Made by a program: the position numbers and the translations under genes. Below, one piece after another: positions 43,801-54,446 of a stretch of 64,000 nt of DNA. The first letter of the stretch is position 1. Each line of letters begins with the position of its first letter. Source of the DNA: Strigops habroptila (Eukaryota > Chordata > Aves > Psittaciformes > Psittacidae); NCBI RefSeq assembly GCF_004027225.2, contig NC_044284.2, positions 43,138,420 through 43,202,419 of the forward strand, given 5' to 3'. Below the pieces are notes generated by a model. That model ran no database searches. It was not told the DNA's origin and was given only the letters and a program-made list of their open reading frames with translations.

Positions 43801-46203
43801 CCTACTGCATTTGTGTGTTAAAGGTGTTACAGAGGGTGCCCTGCGTCTAACTGACTTCCCAGTACCCTCTGAGCCCCTTGTGTTCTCTCACCCTTCCTGG
43901 GGTTGCTAGAGAGCCACCTCAGGTGATGCCATGCCTCTTGCTTTCTGGCATCCTATCAACCTCCCTCCAGTGTTGTCCCCTTTGGTTTTTGTCAGTGAGC
44001 TCTGGGATCCCACCATCCTGCGCGGATCTGAGCAAGGGCTGGCACTGCAGAGCACAGCTGGTGATGTTTGCTTCTGCTCCTCACGCTGCCTTTGCTCTGC
44101 TCTAGTGTCCAGAATCAGGTGGATGAAGTCATCGACGTTATGCAGGAGAATATCACGAAGGTGATTGAAAGAGGCGAGCGGCTGGATGACCTGCAGGATA
44201 AATCAGGTGCGATGCTAAATGCAGCTCTGCCGACCTGTTCCCCACATTTCTTCACTGCTGCTGGGCCAGGTTACCTGTTTTCAGCTCAGAATGACAGACC
44301 TGGGCTTGTATTTCTGCCCTTCCTGGGAGAGGTGTTTCACAGTCTTAGGCTGCAGATCTGACTTTCTGCTGACATTCTCCTTCCACCTTTGCCTTCTGCT
44401 GCTCTGCATAGGGGCATTAGTTTGGAGGCATTTGGGTACTGTGATATAGTTGGTCCTTCAAGCAAAGGTAGATTGATCTGTTTCCCAATGGCCCGGAGCA
44501 CTTCTGTTGTCTGCTCCCCTGCTGGCTAGCAGAGCAAAGCCCTGTCCGCGGATGACAGCCAGTACAAAGGGGGCTCAGTGGGACTCTGGTAGGTCTGTGT
44601 GTGCTCTAGCGAAGGGCGTCACATTGGCATCTGCTGTGGCTTTGGTGAATCACGCTGTGGTTGGGTCTTTTCCCCTAATGCAGAGTTTATTGCTTAAAAC
44701 TCAGTGGAGTCAGTAGAATGAGTGGATGGTCCGGCTCCCTGTATGTGCCACTGAATCACCTCTTTTCTTTCCTTTGATAGAAAGTTTATCAGACAATGCC
44801 ACAGCTTTTAGCAACAGAGCCAAGCAGCTTCGGAGACAGATGTGGTGGCGAGGCTGCAAGGTGAGCAACAACAGGAACAGGCAGGGGTGGGTTTGTAGAA
44901 GAGAGGGGATGGAGAAGCTCTGCTTTCTAGCTCAAAAGATGCTGGAAGGCAAAGGCCTTCTTTCAGGTCAGAGCAGCTATATGTGTCACCCTGTGTAACA
45001 TGCCTCTGTGCTCCTCTTGCAGATGAAGGCAATCATAGCACTGGTGGCAGTCATTCTTCTGCTTGTGATCATTGGTGAGTAGCTCCAGGTCCCCTCAGCC
45101 ATGTCTGGCATAGAAATACTTGTGGCACTCCATACTGAGTGCCACCATGGTGCTGCTGTCCCTGTGGGAGACCACCTGAGTCACTCTGTCAGGCCCTACT
45201 CTGCCTTAGCATGTCGTAAGTGGTGCCTGTAGACCACTCTGTGCTCTTCTTCTGCAAGGCTTAAATGTGCATGCAGAGAGGCAGGCTCAAACCAAGTCCT
45301 GCTGACTGTGGCCAAAGCAAGCCAGTGCTGCCCAACCAACATTGTATTGATCCAGGGCTGGCACCCATAGATCCTGAGGCTGGTGGGAGTAGATGGAAGG
45401 GTTTTAGACCAGAGCAATGGCTTCCAAAGGCCTCTCCACATATTATCAGCCAACTTGCAGTGAGTCTGCTCCCTGCACATGCTCCACCCCAAAGCTGCTG
45501 GGCTGCTTAATTTTCAGCAAGTAGCTGTGGGTCTGACAGCTGTGGGTCAAGACCATTGTGGGTCTGACATTGGTCCCCTCCCCTGCCTTCTGCCTTTCCT
45601 GTTCTCTCTGGAGCTCCCCAGAGTGGAGATGTCACTGCTCTCCCTACCAAACAGGTAATGACAACCAGAGCATGTTTCTTCCAGGCAAAAGTAGTTCAGC
45701 CCTCTGCCTGCAGATGATGTGCTGTGGGGATCCAAGCAGCCCAGCATGGCAGCACAGCTCTTCTGTGCTAGTGGGTCTGGAGGGTTTTCTTCTCACCCAC
45801 TGTAGCTGGGGGCAGCTCTGTAACTGTTTTTGTTACTTCAGCCAAACCCTTGTGGCCTGTTTGTCCTGCTGACACACAGCCTGCAGCAGGAGAGGCAGAG
45901 CTGGCAGCAGTGTCAGAGCGTTGTAGAGTGAGAGACTGATGGAAAATCCCATCTGGTTTCATTTTGGGAAGCTGGAAGGAGATGAAGGTGGCAGGAAATG
46001 TTGTCTAGCATGTGTGTAGGCAACAGATTGCATTAGCTTGAGCTTGGAAACACGCTTTCCCTCACAGCTGTTTGGTGTTTGTTGCTACAGGAATGGGGGG
46101 GGGGAGAATCTCTAGCAAGGAGGGGTGTTGCACGCAAAGGTGTATGGCTGAGAGCTTGTTTCTTTGTTTTCCAGTACCCATAGTCCTGAAGTACCACACC
46201 TGA
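34832..46203 (+). CDS. VAMP4: VAMP4, vesicle-associated membrane protein 4 (141 aa)
   Basis: VAMP4 is the R-SNARE of trans-Golgi/endosome traffic, partnering syntaxin-6, syntaxin-16 and Vti1a. Coding exons are 34832-34897, 36958-37004, 37360-37410, 44106-44206, 44781-44860, 45023-45074 and 46175-46203 (TGA). Phases fit and the total is 142 codons, the same protein length as human. The N-terminus MPPKFKRHLNDDEVTGSVKS is followed by a dileucine (L25-L26) and the acidic cluster EEDSDEEEDFF, the TGN-recycling signal. The SNARE motif spans about 53-112, with the zero-layer arginine at R77 (VIERGERL). A WWRGCK juxtamembrane segment precedes a C-terminal anchor (about 117-137), and the tail is KYHT. 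A proline (P134) near the luminal end of the anchor differs from human. Intron 4 (37,411-44,105) is the longest and holds no recognised gene. Confidence 0.97.
35848..35870. repeat. Poly(T) tract in VAMP4 intron 2
   Basis: A run of more than 20 T with no recognisable element body beside it. Confidence 0.7.
36639..36894. repeat. Exact tandem duplication, 112-bp units 144 bp apart, in VAMP4 intron 2
   Basis: Bases 36,639-36,750 and 36,783-36,894 are identical by eye over 112 bp, starting CACAAGGGGAGAGAAATGG and ending CTTAAGAGCTG. The 32-bp spacer repeats a short GATTGTGTCTYAAGAG-like unit, so the duplication may have arisen by slippage or unequal exchange at that unit. Complete identity means it is very recent or an assembly artefact. 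The right copy ends about 60 bp before the exon-3 acceptor. Confidence 0.95.
37411..44105 (+). other. VAMP4: VAMP4 intron 4 (6.7 kb)
   Basis: No exon, RNA gene or clear transposon was recognised. It contains a 199-codon plus-strand frame (39,409-40,008) that crosses poorly protein-like sequence and has no known relative; I treat it as chance. An A-tract lies at about 42,420. Confidence 0.6.
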
Positions 46204-46537
46204 CCGGGCAGCTGGAGGCTTTGGTGGAGCTGGCTCTGGGATAACCAAACTGCTGTGTAATTTAAGTGAGATATCTGTATATAGCTTTGAAGTTGTTTTT
46301 CTCCAAGGAGTGAGGAGGCAGCGGCAAGTAGCCAGTTCTAACAGTGTTTTAAGAACTGCCAAATGACCCTTTTTTGGTTTAGTACCTGCTCCTGCTGTCA
46401 GATTTATTTTTCTTTTTCTTTTATGTATAACAGAAGATTCAGTTCCCAAACTGCCCGTTTGGTGGAATTCTGGGTCTCTGGTTTGGAACTGGCTACTTGC
46501 CACTACGGTCTATCTGTATATATGGTTGAGTTGTAAT

Positions 46538-46553
46538 ATTAATAATAATAATA
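46538..46553. repeat. (AAT)n microsatellite in the VAMP4 3' UTR
   Basis: The run AATATTAATAATAATAAT lies about 335 bp after the VAMP4 stop. Likely polymorphic in length. Confidence 0.8.
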
Positions 46554-48902
46554 CCATTTGAGCAGTTCCCTGCTGCCTGCTATGGAAGGCAAAGGGGACT
46601 GTCCCTTCATTGGAGCAAAGGAGGGGAAAAAAGGTCTGAAGAGAAACATACCATTATGTTACAGGGAACTGACCCTTCTGTGGAGAACTGCAAGGGTGTT
46701 TTTTCTCTGTTGTTCAAAAAAAAAGGGGGTGGGGGAGGGGAATTAATAGGTTTTCCAATCCAGAAGACTTTCTGGTCCTGCCATGGGAATGCACAAGCTC
46801 AGTGTTTTCAGTATTGCTGCTTACAGCTGTGACTAAAGACATTCCAGTAAACATATTTTTGACTGTATATATGGAGTTCTTGCATATCTTCATGAAGTTC
46901 TGGAGGACATTCAGGGCTCTCCACTGCTGGGAGTCCTGAGGAAAGGGCCGTTTCAGTGTTTTCTTAACCAAAAGCGAGAACACTGTGTAAAGCCCAGCTA
47001 TTAGCTCAATGGTACAAAAGACACAGCAGCAGGACAGCAACTCTCCTGAAACCAGTCCACAGTGAACAAGCCCACGTCATATTCAGAGCCCTTCACCTTA
47101 ATGTGGTGGTTTTGAATGTCAGCCCATTTTCCTTCCCTGTGATCCGGCGGGGTGGGGGTTGTTCCCAGATACATGTGCTGGGGTGCTTGGAGAGATGTAA
47201 GGGCCTCTGTTCTGAACTAAGCGGGAGCTGAGCTCCTCCATCCATGGGTGGTACTGCTGTGTTTGGGCTGTCTCCAACCTTTGTCTCAGGTGTCGGTGGC
47301 ATTTTCGTCTGCCCTTTATTTTTCAGACCCTTGTTCCTGAGCTGAGGTCAGGCTCTCCTGGTTCTCTTTTTGTCGTCTCTTTTCTGAAGAGAGAAGCATT
47401 GTCCTGCTTAGTGTATGCCTGAAGTAAAGTTGGAGAGGGGAAATGGTGCCCCACAGAATTCCCAGTGCAATGCCCCAGCTTCCTCTTCTAAGCCTGCCCC
47501 CAGGACCTTGTACACAGTTTCCACCTGAGTGGTGGTGCTGCCCCATGCAGAGAAGGGGATTAAAAGTGAGCACAGCAGGCTGGAGGGTTGGTTGTGATTA
47601 CAAGTGCTGCTTGCCCAGGTGAAGTATAAATAGGGCTTTTCCATTCTGTGGGCCCTGGTCTCTCCAGGTGGGAGCCAGAAAGCCAAGCTGGGTTTTCCCT
47701 CCTGAAGTATAGCCTGGTTTTAAGATCATGCACTCAGTGGAAGGGGCAAAAATCATCCTGCCTATGCCTTTGGGTACTCTCCACCTGCAAGGGATCAAGA
47801 AGGTGGATGAAGAGGGACTGTGTCTGTCTTCAGAAGTACTGCAGGTTTTACTGAACTATGGGGTACCTTGTCCTGCCAGCTGGGAAGTGAGTTAATAGTA
47901 CTGTGAGCTTCCTTAATGGCTGTGCTGTGCCTGCTCTGATCTGCTTGCTGGGGCAGGCTTTCCTCCTGCTGCTGGAGAGTCCTGCCAGTACCTCTGGCTT
48001 TCTCTCCCAGCCCTCTTTGCCTTGGTGCTGCTGCTGCCACTCACAGAAGAACTTTGGTGCCACAAGAGTGTGTGAGGACTTCAGATCCCTGCTGGCACCG
48101 GATCTGAGCAAGAGAAGTTAGTTTTGTAGTTGCTTGCTAGAGGCAAAGGCTGGCTTTAATGCTAGGCTGAGGGCCTTGGAAAATGGGTACTGGGAGGATG
48201 AAGACTTCATGGCAACCATGCTGTATTAAAGAACTGCTTATAGATGCTGAATTTTGGAGCTGCTGCTACACCCTTGGAATCCTGTCCTTGCTGGGTTTGG
48301 CAGATCTCTGTCAGCAGCATCTCTTTCAGGGAGAGTTTCCAGGTAGTGAACTCTCATCAGTGCAGGCACTGGCATTAGCCCCCTCCACCCCCCAAAAGTG
48401 TTTTCATTAGCACCATCCTGGCACTGCAGCACTTCAGAAAGGCACAAATGCTTTCCAGCTGACCTGGATCCATAGAAAATGAGGTGACAGGGTCAGCACC
48501 CCTGACCATAGACTGTTTGTGTGTTGTGCCTGCCTGCTACCACGGACTCATCCTTCAGTACCAGCAGCACTGGACCATGACCAGCACAGGCAGCAGGCTC
48601 CTGCCCTGGAAGAGCTGGTTTTCCTCCACAGCCTTGCCAGAGTGCTTCTGCAGCACCTCCCAGGAGGCTGGGGTGCAAATGGCTGTACCTGAGATGCAGG
48701 GCAGGAAAAGCTGCCAAAGCCTTCAGCACACCTCCTTGAGTTGCCAGAATTAGGTGTTGATCAGTTTTAGGTTCAAGTCACTCAGTGCCGGGGTCGTCCT
48801 TCTCCAGGGACCAGCTCTGGCTGTGAGATGCACTAGCAGCAAATCAACAATCCTGGTCAGTAACTTCACAGTAATAGAATTTATTGAGCAAGTTTTATAG
48901 AT

Positions 48903-48920
48903 TTGTTTGTTTGTTTGTTT
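48903..48920. repeat. (TTTG)n simple repeat
   Basis: Four to five TTTG units lie in the VAMP4-ITPA spacer. No flanking element was recognised. Confidence 0.7.
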
Positions 48921-50039
48921 TCAAGGCTGAAAAGATCATTACAGTGTTTCGTTTTGGGTATGTTACAGAGCAGTCCTCCTTATGTTCCTTTGAGATACTG
49001 TGGGTTTTATATTGCAGCCTGTGCCATCCCACCCTGGACTGGTGGCAGGGCGAACTATAGTGAGTGGAAAGGGTTGTTGTTTCCAGCAGTGTGTGCATGC
49101 TTTCGGGTTGGTTTTCACTTAGGAAACATTATGAAAGAGACTTTACAACAAAAACAATTCCGTCACCCAAGTGTGTAGGGTCTGTTTTATCCATTCCTTC
49201 TTTGTGCAGAAGACAGGCCTCTTCATTAGCTGCTCTTTTCCACATGATTGCTTTTTTACAGGGAATGTCATATTTTGGCTGGAGCTGTGCATTCCTCCTG
49301 CAGGGCTAGTTCCTCCTGCCAGGCTTGCTGGTGTGACCCGTGTGGTGAGACCCTGGGGACCCCATGCTTGAGGGCACAGGGGCTGCAGGGATAGATGGCT
49401 GCAGCTCTGATGCACGTGGGGAGAGGCCTCCCCTCTCCCAGCTCTGGGTGCTGACCAGAGGGGAAGAAGTCTCCCAGAGGGAGTCCCCTTGCAAATCAGG
49501 AGCTTCTGGGGGTACTGGGTACCATCCTGGGAGAGCTCCCAGGCCCCTGCTAGTGCCCTGCACCATATGGCTGGGGAGCACTGGGCTTCACTGACCCATT
49601 CCTCTAGGGCTCCACAGGGCAGCAGGGACCGTGTCTTGACTCCAGGAGTTTTTGCTACAGCTGGCCCTGCATCTGCCTTCAGTAATTGCAACTCGACCAC
49701 TCCTACATAGGAAATCTGGTGCCAGAGTGCAAAGACGCGCCAGCGGCCGGAGAGTGAACAACAGCAGAGCTTGGAGCACGATCCGCTGGCCGATTCCCCC
49801 AACTGCGTGTGATTACACCTCAGGGAGCACAGGGAGGGGGCTCCTCCCGCCGCGGCTGCCAGAGCTGGGGAAGTAAACAGGGAGGCAGCGAGGGGACCGC
49901 CGGGACACGGCTCCGCCGCCCACTGGCGGTGCGGGTGCCCCCTGCGGGCCCAGCCTCCACAGCGCCTCTCGCGAGACTGCGTGCGCACCGGCGAGTGGCA
50001 AGTGCCCGCCCTCGGAGGACAGGAAGGTCGGAAGCTTTC

Positions 50040-50132
50040 CCCATTGGCTGGGCGTGCCGGGGCACCGTGCTGATTGGCCAATCAGCCGGCGCTGATTGGC
50101 CGCTGGGCGCGGAGGCGCGACGCGGGGCGAGG
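50040..50132 (+). promoter_or_regulatory. ITPA: ITPA promoter with clustered CCAAT boxes
   Basis: ATTGG (reverse CCAAT) occurs near 50,044, 50,074 and 50,093. The middle copy is part of the palindrome ATTGGCCAAT, so there are four NF-Y-type boxes within about 90 bp of the start codon. The region is CpG-rich with no TATA box, typical of a housekeeping promoter. The palindromic arrangement is unusual and may constrain how many NF-Y trimers can bind at once. Confidence 0.7.
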
Positions 50133-53100
50133 ATGGCGGCGCCGGTGCGGCGGAGCGTGGTGTTCGTGACGGGCAACGCCAAAAAGCTGGAAGAGGTGGG
50201 GGCGGTCGCCTGGCAACGCGCGGCGGCTGCGGCCTGGCCGGGGTCTGACGGGCGGGTTTTCCTCCGTTCTCCCTCCGCAGGTCACCCAGATCCTCGGGGA
50301 CTCCTTTCCATACACGTTGGTGGCGAAGAAGATTGACCGTAAGTTGGCGGCGGGTCTGGGCGGGACGCGGCGGTGCGGCCCGGCTGTCCCCTCACCACCG
50401 GTCTGTGTGTTCCCAGTGCCGGAGTACCAGGGAGAGCCAGACGAGATCTCCGTGCAGAAGTGCCGCGAAGCCGCCCGGCAGGTCGCTCGTTTTCTCCTTT
50501 CCCGGCGGTCGGGGCGGTGGTGGGGGTGCGGGGGGACCCCAGCCCCGGCGGGGCGGGAGGCAGCCGGGGGCACTCGGGCAGCCGGGACGGCCTGAGGAGA
50601 GTCAGGGACACATCCGGGCCTGGGCTGGCCTTCAGGTGATGGTGAATTCTTGTCGGTGACAGTGTTCTGGCAGTCCTGCTGTTGCTCCTTTGGCCTCATG
50701 TGTCCCTCGAGCGGCAGCAGGACATGACAGTTCCTTCAGCCCAGCTCTAGCAGCAGCAGGACACAGTTTTCTGTCAGCTGGAGCTTCTGATGGATCAGCT
50801 TCCAGAGCTGTCTCTGTGGTGGGTGTCTTAAAAGAACCAAGTGAGCACTGGGACTCAAGGAAAACACAGGCATTCCTCCAGGATACAGGCTTTCCCTTTC
50901 CTTGTCCCAGAATTCCTGGCCCCCAGGAGGACAGGGGATGTTCAGCTCTGCTCTCTTTTTTCCATGCGAGATCTTTCCTACTGTTCTTCAGCCGCTCTGG
51001 CCTGCCTCGGGAGAGCATGAGTTTGATTCTGTCTATCTGGTGTGTATTGCCTTTGAGGTAAACAGCTCTAGCTACTGCTGAATTTTTGTGGTATTGCTGT
51101 TATTAAGGACATGTGAGAATAGGATAGAGCAAAAAAATGGATTTGGAGGCAGTGCCTTCCTCTAGGTCTAATTTTTCCATTCTTGGGCTTTCGCTGTAGG
51201 TTCAGGGACCTGTTATAGTAGAGGATACCTGCTTGTGCTTCAATGCCCTGGGGGGGCTTCCAGGACCCTACATGTAAGTAGGAGGGACCTTGCTTCACCT
51301 TTTTGTGCTCTGGAGTTAAGAGTGCAGGCTGGCAGGGTGTGCTTCACAGGGGATTCTCCATGTGCCAGGACCAGTAGGGTCAGGGAGGTGATTACTTGTC
51401 TGTGTCCTTAGCTTCATCCAGCATCCCAGGGGCTGGACTTAACTTCTTGAGCCCTGCTGCAAGTCATTGTGCAGGACAAGAGACAGACCTGAACCATTGG
51501 CTCTGGCTTCTGATCTACAGTGCCTGCTCTTGCAGCCAGCTTGGGAATGTGGTGCCACAGCAGAGCTCTCTTTAGTTAAGGCACCACATATTTCAGCAGG
51601 ACTCTGGGATGAGAGGCCTATAGGTTCTCATAGGGACTGCTTTAATCCAGCAGATTACAAGATTACTAGATTACAGTGTAACCCCACTAACAAAATACTG
51701 CCTTAGCTTCTGGAATTAACTTATTTCGTGATTAATTCTTCCAAACTATCTCTGCTGAGCTAAACAGAGACAGAAAAACTTTATATGATGAAGTTGTCAC
51801 TAGAACTGGGTATAAGATGTGAACAAGTTGTGTTGAGAAATGTATTTTTGCATGTCAGTGCTCACAAGTGAGAATTGGGTTATTTACATAGACCCCAGTA
51901 CTGCAGTAAATTAAATACCCCGCTGCTGTTTTCACTGTGTCCCATTCAGTTTAAGAGCTGGGTCTGTCATCAGTGGTGAATAGTCCAGAAGCAGGTGATT
52001 TGACAGCACCTTTAAGAGGGATTCAAAGGGCTTTGAAAATGTAGGCAACAATGTCTGTATTTCTCAGCCTGTATTGCTGAAAAATAGCAGCAAAAATGAA
52101 TTTTTTCTCTCTTCTTCCCCTTCAGAAAATGGTTCCTGGAAAAACTCAAACCAGAAGGTACTGCCTCCCATGCTACTGCTCTGCATGTAACTTGGTCCTT
52201 TTCAAACTACATGGATCCCTGCCCATGCTGGGTTCTGCTGGGTGTGCTTGCCCATCACGCTGTCTGTTTCACAGCCAGTTCCTTTCTTATCTGTCCAGCT
52301 CTGTCCCTTCACATTCCTCCTTTGAGCCTATTCTGTGCCCTTCTTCATGGGAAGTTTTTCCTCCCAGTGGCTTCGGTGTCATCCCTGGATTCCCAGACTC
52401 CTGCCTCCACAGGATGGTGGCAGGGTATGTGAGAACTTCCTCCGAAGGCCCCTCTCCACTAGTGCTCACCATCCTTGGCATGCAGTGACTGCTCTTGATC
52501 CTGCAGTTAAGAGTGTGGCTGCAAATCCCATGCTGGTGTCATGAGCACGAGTGTTAATTACGCTGATTCAGAGTGGGATTTAGTCCTCTCTGCTGCTGTG
52601 TGCTCATTTGCTTCCACTCATATTAATAGCGGGGCCCTGCTCACTCTGTGTTAGATCTGAGGCTCTGGCATCAGTCATAGGAGGGATCCAGCCAAGAGCA
52701 TCCTCGTGCCTGAGCTTTGTCACCTCCCATAGTTTTAACTCTGTCTTGTGAATGTAGAATGCTCCCTCCATCCCTCTCTAGGTGGGTGTGTTGTGCTCCA
52801 AGGGAGAGGCAGTAACGCCGGGATCCTTTCTGTGTCGCTCAGGCCTGTACAAGCTGCTGGCTGGGTTTGAAGACAAATCTGCCTACGCTCTCTGCACCTT
52901 CGCATTCAGCACTGGAAACCCAGAGGAGCCCGTGAAGCTGTTCAAAGGCCAGACTCACGTAGGTGGTGTGCCCGGCGGAGGGAACGTGCTGAGGGAGGAG
53001 AGCTGCAAATACTCTGACAGCACTGACTCTGTTAAGGACAATTTTAGTGGCTCCTGGGTCACTCAATGCCCTCAGAGCTTCTCTGTGTTGGGAACAGGCT

Positions 53101-53989
53101 GATGGAGAGGGCAGGTGGTGGGTGTGGAATGCTGCAGCCCTTTTGCACAGCTGTCTGCACCAAATTCTGCATGTTGCCACAGTCTCTTCAGCCCCCTTGT
53201 CTCCCTCTGGCAGGATTGTATTTGAGTGCAGATGTTAGTTCTGTTAACTGTGGGGTAAAGGTGCTGTCAACACAGGGCAGCGTGATGGAGTGCTTAGTTT
53301 GGAGCTGCTTATTTTGCTCGCATCCTGGGAAGGAGACAGCACCAATGCAGCAAGCCTGCAGTGGCCACAGTGTGAGCTGTATCTGCATGTAGCTCTTCAG
53401 TCTGTGTTTGAAATGCAACTGCAAAGCTGCAAAACCACGGCTTACAGGGCTTTTTTACTTTCTTGTGGCAGGGGCTGATAGTGGAGCCCAGAGGCCCTCG
53501 AGATTTTGGCTGGGATCCCTGCTTTCAACCGGATGGCTACAACCAGACGTGAGTGCTGTTTCACCTACAGCTCTTTATGCAAACAAAGCCAGGGTCAAGG
53601 CTCTGTGTCAAGAGGAACCTGCTTCCAAAGAAGGGTGGCAGGGGGAAAACGCCCTCCTGGATCTGAACGTGGCAGGTTACAGGGAACTCCTGGATCCAGA
53701 CAGGGTTGCTCTGCCAGCCTGTCACTACAGGCTGCAGCCAGGCAGAGTGACCTGCGGTGAGCAGAAGGGGAGCTCTTGGTGATGGGGAGGGATGGAACAG
53801 GACAGGACAATGACGACCCCTGCTGTAGCGTCTCTGCTGCTGAGATCTGTGGTTTCTTTCCCCTCCAGCTACGCCGAACTGCCCAAGGCAGTGAAGAACT
53901 CCATCTCGCACCGTTACAGAGCGCTGAGCGAGCTCTCTGCCTTCTTTCATCAGAGCAACTCGACAGAGCCCCGCTCAGGCCCCAGCTAG
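50133..53989 (+). CDS. ITPA: ITPA, inosine triphosphate pyrophosphatase (201 aa)
   Basis: ITPA hydrolyses ITP, dITP and XTP to monophosphates plus pyrophosphate in the cytosol, keeping deaminated purines out of RNA and DNA. Exons are 50133-50195, 50281-50338, 50417-50481, 51200-51273, 52126-52157, 52843-52958, 53472-53548 and 53869-53989 (TAG). Phases fit: 606 nt, 201 aa against 194 in human. The HAM1-family signature is intact: [76 protein letters not shown] and SISHRYRAL. The proline mutated in the human P32T deficiency allele is present (P31). The first two introns are tiny (85 and 78 bp). The exon-3 donor is CAG|GTCGCT, a poor match to consensus. The intact introns show this is not a processed copy. 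METTL13 follows within 460 bp on the same strand. Confidence 0.96.
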
Positions 53990-54061
53990 CCTCCACAGTT
54001 GCCCCGTGGCTCTCCGTGTCACACACAGCCCTGGGAGAGCTCCGCTCGGCTGCGGGCTGCC

Positions 54062-54067
54062 ATTAAA
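54062..54067 (+). terminator. ITPA: ITPA poly(A) signal (ATTAAA)
   Basis: ATTAAA lies 73 nt after the ITPA stop codon and is the only good hexamer before the METTL13 CpG promoter. It gives a very short 3' UTR, with transcription ending about 350 bp before the METTL13 ATG. Confidence 0.7.
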
Positions 54068-54099
54068 GCTGCTCCTTTTGGAGCCACTGGTACCTTTTT

Positions 54100-54446
54100 C
54101 CCGGCCCGGTTTCGTTGCTTCAGCAGTGCTCGGCGGTGGGGGGAGGCTGGCAGGGGCGCGGTGCCAGGGTAAGCCCTGGCTATGCCCGGCCCTGCCCGGC
54201 CGCCCTTTCTGCCGGGGGAGCAGCAGAAGCCGCCGGGGACCGCGCCCCGGGGCTGCCAGCGCCCCGGGGAGGCGGGGCCGGGGCCTACCCGCTCCGGGGG
54301 GGGGCGGGACGTGGGACCCGCAGCCAATGGTTCGCGCATCTGCTGCTTCCAATGAGCGCGCTGCGCACCCGGATGGCGTCATGCGCGGCGCGGCGGGCAG
54401 GGGGCACGTGCGGCGGGAGTGGCCGCGGAGCTGATCGCGGCGGGCC
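54100..54446 (+). promoter_or_regulatory. METTL13: METTL13 CpG promoter
   Basis: A CpG-rich segment lies between the ITPA poly(A) signal and the METTL13 ATG. It contains CCAAT motifs near 54,323 and 54,349, a GGCGTCATG element near 54,373 (ATF/CREB-like) and an E-box CACGTG near 54,405. There is no TATA box. It fits a housekeeping promoter. Confidence 0.6.

Larger units (their letters stand above)
46204..49850 (+). other. VAMP4 3' UTR and VAMP4-ITPA spacer
   Basis: The sequence after the TGA begins the VAMP4 3' UTR, but its end is unclear. There is no plus-strand AATAAA before ITPA; ATTAAA variants occur near 47,559 and 48,225. An (AAT)n microsatellite lies at about 46,538-46,553, G-runs at 46,092 and 46,724-46,739, and a (TTTG)n run at 48,903-48,920. 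The opposite strand has AATAAA near 47,316 and 48,880 with no gene assigned. Confidence 0.6.

Noticed and set aside
49143-50081. A 312-codon minus-strand frame running into the ITPA promoter
   Set aside because: It mixes non-coding spacer with CpG-rich promoter, resembles no protein, and is open mainly because of base composition.
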